From NCBI GenBank assembly GCA_035771175.1, contig CM069590.1, forward strand, positions 34,796,821 through 34,860,820: a DNA stretch of 64,000 nucleotides, read 5' to 3'. The position numbers were made by a program, and so were the translations under genes. Below are positions 56,672-64,000 of this stretch, one piece after another. This stretch comes from Paratinospora sagittata. Its lineage: Eukaryota > Streptophyta > Magnoliopsida > Ranunculales > Menispermaceae. The notes under the pieces are model-generated. The model ran no database searches and was not told where the DNA came from. It was given only the letters and a program-made list of their open reading frames with translations. Numbering within the stretch: the stretch's first letter is position 1; each line of letters starts with the position of its first letter.

Positions 56672-58752
56672 TGTTGAACCAATTATCCTCATGTCCCTTA
56701 CAAGGGTACGTCCCTTATATAAATGATATTTTGATGATTGCAGGCCACATTCTGTTCATAATAATATTGTACGCATAACACATCTAATCTTACATGAAGG
56801 TTTCAAAGATTCAATGATGCATGGTGAAAGTGCTGTCAAGATCTATTTGAAGGCCATGATCGTTTGAAGACATATTCTATAGGATTAGAGTGTGTTTAGG
56901 TTGTAGAATCTTCACCATCATATGATTCAGCAATATGCATGATTACATGATTTAGTCGAGTTGATTTTTCGATCATTTACATTGAATTCTCTATGATTGA
57001 TTTGGTTCAAAAATACCAAGACTTTAATCGCATTTATCGAGGTTTAAATGGAAAATCAAAACTATTTTTAAGTGTCCATCAGGACGCTAATACATCTTTG
57101 AGGATGCTAATGTCTCAACAGCGCCCTCCTGGACGTGGTAAGTCAGGACGCTGATGAAACATTAGGACGCTAATAGAGTTCATGGTTGAATAAGTACTTA
57201 TCTATCCGGACACTTACTTCATTAGTAGCGCCCTCATTAAGTAAACCAGTGAACTTGTCAGGATGCAGGTTCTACATCAGCTCGCTGACTATTTTTCGAG
57301 CTTTTAATGATTTAATGTTTAAGGACACTAATAGTTATAAGTTGAAAAACTCTTAGGACGCTGATCGTTCTTTAGCGTACTCATCGTTTTTACAAGTTAA
57401 AACATTAGGACGCTCATCACCTAGTAGCGCACTTATGTTCTTCAGTTGTTTTAAAATGTTAGGACGCTTACGTCGTTAGTAACCCCCTTATCATTTTCGT
57501 GCTTTAAATATCAGAACGTTTGCACATTTGTAGCATTCTCATGACTTTAAGTATGCTAAAATAGAGTAGGACGCTAATTGTTGTTTAGTGCCCTCATAAC
57601 TTTTAGTCATTTTCAATCGATAAGTAAGTTAGGACGCTTACGATCAAGTAGTGCCTTCATTTCACAGTTCAGCAGGACGCTTATGGTCCATGACCGCCCT
57701 CAAAGAACAAAACGACAAAGTTGTCATTATGCGTCAGGACACTGATTAACCAATCAAGACGGTAATCCAACACTTTCACAAAGCTGACACCTGCACTTTT
57801 TAGAAGAAACTTTTCAGAACTGAGCAAAACTTTTTAGAACCTTTTGAATCTTTTCAAAATGTTCTAATATTTTATCAGGACATTCTTTTTTCATGAATGA
57901 TCAGAAGATTCAGGTGTTGTCGACGTAATTGCACAGAGTTGAATCGATTTTTTTTAGTAAAGAATGTGTTCGTTGTTTTTGAAATAACTTTGAGGGCCAA
58001 AATTACCAAGTCCATTACGCCATTGTTTTTTCTATATATATGCTACCTTAGAGCAGATCTTTTATCGATCTATCAAATACAAAAATTGAAAACCATTCAA
58101 AATGTTTAACAATTTTCATTTGTGCAAAAACTTTTGGAAGTTAGTCTTCTACTCATTGCTTTAAACTCACGATCTTTTCGAAACACATTAAGTCTTTTGG
58201 ATTAGTTGATCTTCATCTATATCTTTTAAAAAATCCATTGAAAAAGACGAAAGCTTTTTGAACTAGTTTTCAACTGAACTTCATCATATATATTTTGCTG
58301 AATCTGTGATAACAGAAGGTTCAATCCAAAACTTTGTAAGTATCACTTTGATTCTAAGTAAAGGGAATCATATCTCATCTTGTACCTTGGTTTTTGTGAT
58401 TGGATAGTCACTGGTTTAAAGCAAGTGTTGCTCGAGTTGTAATGATCATTCTCACGCTTAGAAGTTGAGAAACGGTCATTCTCAAGCCCGTAAATTGAGA
58501 AGGTGTAACGGTTTGGTCTTCACCCTTAAGAAGATCCTTAGTGTAGTTTGGACGAATCCTAACTGAGGAGGTTAGGTAGTGGATGTAGGCGAGGCCGAGC
58601 CACTCTAAATCTTGTGTTTCTTACTGTTATCGTGCTTGATTTACCATACTTGTTTAATCTGCTTTCAATATTTCATACATTAAAAAAAAATGTTAAAATC
58701 TAATAAGTGTCCAATTCACTCCCCTCCACACTCGGACATATCTAGGCCAACA
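56672..58752 (+). repeat. 5' LTR of element C
   Basis: Starts TGTTGAACCAATTATCCTCA, ends CATATCTAGGCCAACA; 2081 bp. Motif array 57077-57745, TATA-like TATATATATGC near 58034, hairpin units at 58440-58530 and core GATGTAGGCGAGGCCGAGCC near 58584. About 90% of the way along it resembles solo LTR G. Confidence 0.9.
57077..57745 (+). repeat. GGACGCT / AGCGCCC array, element C LTR
   Basis: About twelve units; clear pairs are GGACACTTACTTCATTAGTA then GCGCCCTC (57209), GGACGCTGATC ... TTAGCGTACTC (57356) and GGACGCTCATC ... TAGTAGCGCAC (57409). Units are spaced 40-70 bp, upstream of the TATA-like run. Confidence 0.82.
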
Positions 58753-58754
58753 GT

Positions 58755-58765
58755 TGGTATCAAAG
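58755..58765 (+). promoter_or_regulatory. Primer binding site of element C
   Basis: TGGTATCAAAG follows two bases after the LTR end and matches the initiator tRNA-Met site with one difference. Confidence 0.82.
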
Positions 58766-58805
58766 TAGGTTAACCGTCAAATTATTTAACAATTTTTGAT
58801 TAAGT

Positions 58806-60429
58806 ATAGCAGGAAGAAATGCACGAAGTGCTTATCTTTCAGGTGAAGGAAACTCCACCAACCGACCACCACTATTTAAGGGAGATAACTACTCACATTG
58901 GAAAACCAAAATTGGATTCTATCTTAAAGCCCAAGACTTAAAAATGTGAGATATTGTGATAAATGGATGTCTAACACCTACAAAGACCATAGATGGTATT
59001 AATGTCCCTAAGGAGTTAGATGAATGGAGTCCCAAAGAAAAGAAGAGAGAGTTGTTAAATAACCAAGCTGTAAACATTATGTTTTGTAGTTTATCTGTTG
59101 AAGAGTTCAATAGGGTTAGCGCGTGTGAAACCGCTAAGGAAATCTGGGATAAGTTAGAGGCCACCCACGAAGGAACTTTGCAAGTTAAAAAGGCAAAGCT
59201 CCAAATGCTAGTTGAAAGATATGAGACCTATAGGGTGGAGGAAACTGATTCAATAGCCGAGGCTATTGCTCGGTTTACAAAAAACATCAATGAGATGAAG
59301 AACTTAGGAATAAGCTGACCAAGAAAAAACTGTTAGAAAGTTTCTAAGGGTCTACCTATAGCTTGCGAACCCAAGGCCACGACCATTGAAGAAGCCAAAA
59401 ATTTAGCTGAATATACCTTTGATGAACTGTGTGGTACATTAATGGTTCATGAAATGAAGATAAAAGATAAGACGTGCCCGGTCAAGGTTGAGGAAAAAGA
59501 AAAAAAATCTATTGCCCTTAATGTTGAAATTGATTCTGAAGATGATTCAAACTCAGAAGATGACATGGCTATGTTATCTAGAAAATTCAACTGGTTAATT
59601 AGGAGAAAGGGTAAGACTTAAGAGTGGCTCTTACTCAAAGTTTCACAAAGGAAATAAACCTGAGTCAAAACCTACAGAATTGATTTGTTACTGTTGTAAC
59701 AAACCTGGTCATGTAAAGAGTGAGTGTCCCACTAGACATAAGAAGAATACAAGTTCTAGAAGGAAAAACAAGAAAGTTCTAAAAGCCACATGAGATGATT
59801 CAAGCTCAAGTGAGGATGAACTGAATTCAGATCACACTGCTGCACTGTGCTTAATGGCAAGCACAGAGGTAAAATCTGAACCTGTCGATGAAGTTAATGC
59901 TTTTGATATTTATATGCATGATCTTAAGACAAAGCTTAGTAAAGAAAATAGGAAGAATGAAAAACTCAAGCATAGTCTTGAAGAAGCTCTTGAGAAAATA
60001 GAGTTTCAACAAGAAGAGCTAGACATACTGTCCCTAGATAATGAACAACTTAAAAAAGTTGTTGGGAAACAGAAAAAAGAAAATGAAACACCTAGAAAGG
60101 AAAAAGAAGACCTGAACTGCACTATGATCAAGTTCACCAATGGTCAAAAATTATTTGACATGATGTTGGGATCACAAAGATGTGCATTTGACAAAGCTGA
60201 CTTAGGTTATACACACAGATCTAAACAAAAGGAATATAACACTTTATTGATCAAAAGACAGAAATGTTATAAGTGTCATAGGGAAGGTCATACCATGCTT
60301 AGATGTAATGTTTTAAATGGAAAGAACAAGAAATATGCATGGATTGAAAAGACTATTCTTATTGGTGCTAACATGCATGGACCCAAAGTAGCATGGGTTC
60401 CAAAGTCAAAAGTATTTTATGTCGTGTAG
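58806..60429 (+). pseudogene. gag: Element C gag
   Basis: Homologous to element A gag along its length. The start codon is ATA (58806-58808) where A has ATG, and a Trp is TGA near 58948; both are G-to-A. A frameshift and stop follow at about 59316. The first CCHC knuckle is intact (CYCCNKPGHVKSEC, near 59690-59730). A coiled-coil region follows (59930-60100). The second knuckle is intact as well (CYKCHREGHTMLRC, about 60265-60306), which shows what element D disrupted in element A. The protein ends KVFYVV with TAG at 60427-60429, followed at once by ATG AGC. Confidence 0.88.
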
Positions 60430-61760
60430 ATGAGCAAAAATGAAAAACTATGATATCTAGACAGCGGCTGCTCAAGGCACATGACTGGAGATAAATCTAA
60501 ATTTTTGAGTCTTGAAAAGAAGAAAAGAGGAAAGATCTTTTTCAAAGACAACAACAAAGGTGATATTGAAGGCATCAGAATCATTGGTAACGATATTCTA
60601 TCCATATCTGATGTACTTTCTGTCAAAGGGCTGAAGCATAATATCTCTTGAACATAAGTCAATTATGTGACAAGGGTTCTGACATTTCATTTGAAGCAAA
60701 TAGGTGCATTGTTAAACATATAGATGAAACTGTTGCATTTATGGCATCTAGACATAAGAATGTTTATTGTACAAATCTTAATGACATGGAGAAACAAAAC
60801 GTAACATGTTTAAGTGCTATTTTATGTGATGATGCTTGGCTTTGGCATAAAAGACTTGCTCATATTAGTATGGATAACATATCTAGAATTGTTAAACATG
60901 ATCTTGCCAAGGGTATTCCAAAGGGAATTTACTCAAAAGACAAAGTATATGAACCATGTCAACTTGGTAAGCATACCCGATCACCATTTAAGAGCAAGAT
61001 GCATCAATCTACTTCTAGAGCTCTCGAACTAATTCACATGGATCTATTTGGACCCAAAGCTTAGGTGGTAAATCTTATGTATTTGAGATTGTCGATGACT
61101 TTACTAGATTTACTTGGGTATTTCTATTCGCTCATAAATCTAATGCATGCAAATTATTTATAAAATTCTGTAAAAGAGTTGAAAATGAAATAAAATCAAC
61201 ATAATTAGAAGTGATAGAGGAGACGAATTTGTTAATAAAAGTCTTGAAGAATTCTGCAATAATCAAGGTTACGCTCACCATCTCTTGGCCCATAGGACAC
61301 CACAACAAAATGGTGTAGTTGAAAGAAAAAAATAGGACTTTGCAAGAAATGTGTAGAACAATGCTTAATGAGTATACACTACAAGCCATTTTTGGGGAGA
61401 GGCTATTAACATAGCCTGCTATGTAATGAACAAAATCCTAATTAGGAAATACTTGAATAACACTCCATATGAACTATGGAAAGGTTGATCACCCAACATT
61501 AGTTACTTTCGAGTATTTGGATATAAGTGTTTTATCCTAAATGATAAAGACAACTTAGACAAGTTTGAACCTAAATCTGATATAGGAATATTTTTTGGAT
61601 GCTCTTCTCACAGTAGAGCCTATAGAGTTTTCAATAAATCTACTCAAACTATAGAAGAATCAATTCATGTAAATCTTGATGAAAGTGAAAGTAAGAAAAT
61701 TCTTGAGGATGAAGTTAAACAATTAAACTTTGATGATGATAATCCCAAGACAACTAAGAT
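60430..61760 (+). pseudogene. Element C protease and integrase
   Basis: After MSKNEKL a TGA interrupts, then LDSGCSRHMTGD gives the protease Asp. Pre-integrase begins LWHKRLAHISMDNI (60840) and CQLGKHTRS (60958). Integrase Asp residues are in HMDLFGP and IIRSDRGDEF, and the Glu is kept in GVVERK, unlike element A. Frameshifts occur near 61060, 61195 and 61330. A hinge with acidic low-complexity sequence follows from about 61650. Confidence 0.83.
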
Positions 61761-61809
61761 CATAGATCTTGAGACTGAAAAACCTTTAGAAACATCTAAA
61801 AACTCGAGA

Positions 61810-63175
61810 TTGCTTCAAGGGCTATCCAAAGATCTCATATTAGGAGATCCACAAAAGGGTGTATCCACTAGAGCTTCAATGCAAAGAGATCAAGAGCTTG
61901 TTGCTTTTGTATTGCAATTTGAACAAATCAAGATGGAAGATGCACTGAAAGATGAAAACTGGATTCTTGCTATGCAAGATAAGCTAGGACACTTTGTGAG
62001 AAACAAAGTATGAGAATTAGTTCCTACACCATTTCATCAATCAGTTATAAGAACCAAATTGATCTTCAGAAACAAAAAAATGAACAAGGTATATTGTCTG
62101 AAATAAGGCTAGATTGGTTGCACAAGGGTACAACCAAGAAGAAGGCATAGACTTCGAAAAATCCTTTGCCCCAGTAGCAAGATTAGAGGCAATAAGGATG
62201 CTACTTGCCTATGCTTGTTACAAGGATTTTTTCTTATACCAAATGAATGTAAAGAGTGCATTTCTAAATAGATACATCAATGAAGATGTCTATGTGGAAC
62301 AACCTCTAGGGTTTGAGGATGCTCAAGACCCGGATTATTTGTTCAAACTACACAAAGCTTTATATGGATTAAGACAAGCTCCAAGAGCTTGGTATTTTAA
62401 ACTGAGTTTGTTTTTTTTAGATCATAAATTTCAAAAAGAAAAACTTGACCCAACTTTGTTTATCAAACACCAAAATGACAATATGCTTATTGTTCAAATA
62501 TATGTGGATGATATCATTTTAGGTGCATCAAACAAAGAGTTGTGTGATGAGTTTTCAAAACTAATGCAAAAAGAATTTGAAATGAGTATGATGGGAAATC
62601 TTACATACTTTCTCAGATTGCAAATTAAGCAAATGCCAAAAGGCACCTTCATAAGCCAATCAAAGTATGTTAAGAAAATGGTTAAAAAGTTTCAAATGAA
62701 TAACTTGAAATCAATTGATTCTCCCTGTAACTTAGCAATCAAATTAGGTAAGGATGAAAAAGGAAAACTGATTGATTCTAAACTTTATAGAAGTATGATT
62801 GGAAGTCTATTGTATCTAACAACAAGTAGACCAGACATTATGTTTAGTGTCTGTCTTTGTGCAATATTTCAATCTGAACCTAAAGAATCTCACTTAAAAT
62901 GTGTCAAACGAATATTCAGATACATAAATGGCACAACAAACTTAGGAATTTGGTATTCCAAAGGTACTTTATTTGATCTGAAAAGTTATGTAGACTCTGA
63001 CTATGCCGGCAGTCTAACTGATCGGAAAAGTACCTCCGGATTTTGTCACTTTCTTGAAAATTCTTTAATTTCTTGGTTTTGCAAGAAGCAACACTCAGTG
63101 ACACTATCCACAGCTGAAGCAAAATATGTTGCAGCTGGAAGTTGCTATTCACAGGTTTTGTATATGAAACAATAA
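61810..63175 (+). pseudogene. Element C reverse transcriptase and RNase H start
   Basis: The long frame 62114-63175 holds most of RT and the start of RNase H. YVDD is at 62501-62512. The first catalytic Asp (YQMD in A) is Asn here at 62246-62248, a G-to-A change that would stop polymerisation. RNase H begins with [16 protein letters not shown], its catalytic Glu is kept in AEAKYVAAG, and it is interrupted by a stop at 63173-63175 and then by LTR H at 63235. The 61810-62013 portion precedes RT (hinge). Confidence 0.87.
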
Positions 63176-63234
63176 CTTCAAGACTATCAAATATTTGTTA
63201 AATGTGCTGAAATTCTGTGTGACAATACAAGTGC

Positions 63235-63431
63235 TGTTGACCTAAGCGGTTCATCACTTAGCACGTCCGTATGTATGCTTGATGAAGTATATTTTGATGA
63301 TCACAAACAAAATCTCTTTCGTTGCTCACGAGCTTTAATCAAGAATCTATCTCAACACCTCAGGAAAGTAAAAAGCCAAAAAATGATTCGATCAAGGAAC
63401 TCAAGGTCATATCATAGTTCAAGATCGTTTC
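63235..63431 (+). repeat. LTR H start, inserted in element C RNase H
   Basis: Begins TGTTGACCTAAGCGGTTC inside the CDNTSA motif of RNase H; then TTTTGATGATCACAAAC, the shared start of these LTR families. Only 197 bp are present before another element begins. A copy of AGTGC (63230-63234) would be expected at its far end. Confidence 0.65.
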
Positions 63432-64000
63432 TGTCATGACCCCCTTCGTAGGGTGACGTCATGACCGACACATAATACCATATACGCCATACCTAGACGT
63501 ATACGATACTCTGTCAGCCTCGTCCTTTAATACAATGCACAAAATCACTAAAAATTTCATCAGAACCTCCCCATAAATCTGTGGCTCCACAAAAACCTGA
63601 TAGTCTCATCGAATCACATAAATAAATACGATATCACATATGAACCATCATCATTCATATCAAACCCATCCATATATATGTACACAAAACATTTTTTTTC
63701 TCACAAGACTTATACACATCTTAAGTCTCCTAGAAACATATACATCATCCTATACATGTATCTTTGTCACTCATACATCTCACAAAGTATTAAACATAGT
63801 TTGGTGTTATATATATATATATATATATACATATACCAAAAACAAAAGTATATAACCAGCTCCCTATGCACACATACTCACAATGGCAAAGAGACAAGCT
63901 CAATCAACTCTTTGGAGCCTTGCCCTTACCCTTGTAATCAACACCTGTAATAAAAAGGGAGTGAGGTGACCTACAACAAACTCAGTGAGTAATCAAATAA
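63432..64000 (-). repeat. Minus-strand Tekay/Del-like LTR, incomplete
   Basis: Starts TGTCATGACC, the reverse of an LTR end in TGACA. On the minus strand, TTACTCACTGAG near 63990 and GGTCACCTCACTCC match the position of TTACCCACTGGGC and GCTCACCCTG in the LTR at 7817-9171. Runs off the window end. Confidence 0.55.
63809..63831. repeat. (TA)n microsatellite
   Basis: About ten TA units in AT-rich surroundings. Confidence 0.9.

Larger units (their letters stand above)
56672..63234 (+). mobile_element. Element C: Sirevirus-like Ty1/copia element, 3' part cut
   Basis: A 5' LTR (56672-58752), PBS, gag, protease, integrase, RT and part of RNase H are in copia order and match element A closely along the coding region. 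The element is cut in RNase H at 63235 by LTR H; its remaining part and 3' LTR lie beyond the window. Its LTR is the same family as solo LTR G. Its gag start is ATA instead of ATG, and several frames are broken. Confidence 0.88.

Overview
The window is nuclear DNA from a flowering plant, most likely a dicot. It is AT-rich and dominated by old LTR retrotransposons. Only one ordinary host gene is supported: a two-exon FLZ-type (DUF581) zinc-finger gene on the minus strand near 50 kb. I cannot name the species.

Left part (1-9.9 kb): a broken 'putative plant transposon protein' ORF, then a 5'-truncated Ty3/gypsy chromovirus of the Tekay/Del type (gag, protease, RT, RNase H, integrase, chromodomain-like tail, 3' LTR). 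Its LTR end abuts a truncated minus-strand LTR of Sirevirus style.

Centre-left (9.9-34.6 kb) is a nest. The host is element B, a minus-strand RE1-like Ty1/copia element. It is split by element A (10175-28923), a Sirevirus-like copia element with a 5-bp target duplication, and again by a solo LTR (30254-32087). Element A is split by element D (13384-22480, perfect GTTAA duplication) and by an unclassified insert F (22985-24342, 7-bp duplication). Element D has complete LTRs, PBS and PPT, a gag-like ORF and a long second ORF, but no protease, integrase or RT. It looks like a non-autonomous element depending on relatives such as A.

Centre (34.6-52 kb): a minus-strand plant-mobile-domain (MAIN-like) pseudogene holding a hAT-type MITE; a candidate SINE; AT-rich intergenic DNA; a decayed small copia element E (41223-45607, GAATA duplication) carrying short perfect hairpins; then the FLZ gene.

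Right part (52-64 kb): a long foldback element (52148-54498) with a minus-strand LTR in one arm; a truncated LTR; an array of five 180-bp repeats; element C (from 56672), a second Sirevirus-like copy whose RNase H region is cut by another LTR at 63235, itself cut at 63432 by a minus-strand Tekay-like LTR.

The unifying oddity is the LTR structure of the Sirevirus-like families (A, C, D and the solo LTR). Their upstream halves carry arrays of short CG-containing inverted repeats (GGACGCT ... AGCGCCC). Their downstream halves carry tandem hairpins (TTCTCA ... TGAGAA) and a conserved core ending CCACTATAAATC. All coding regions of the elements are broken, largely by G-to-A or C-to-T changes and single-base indels, so nothing here looks autonomous today. 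All positions were read by eye and alignments were not computed.
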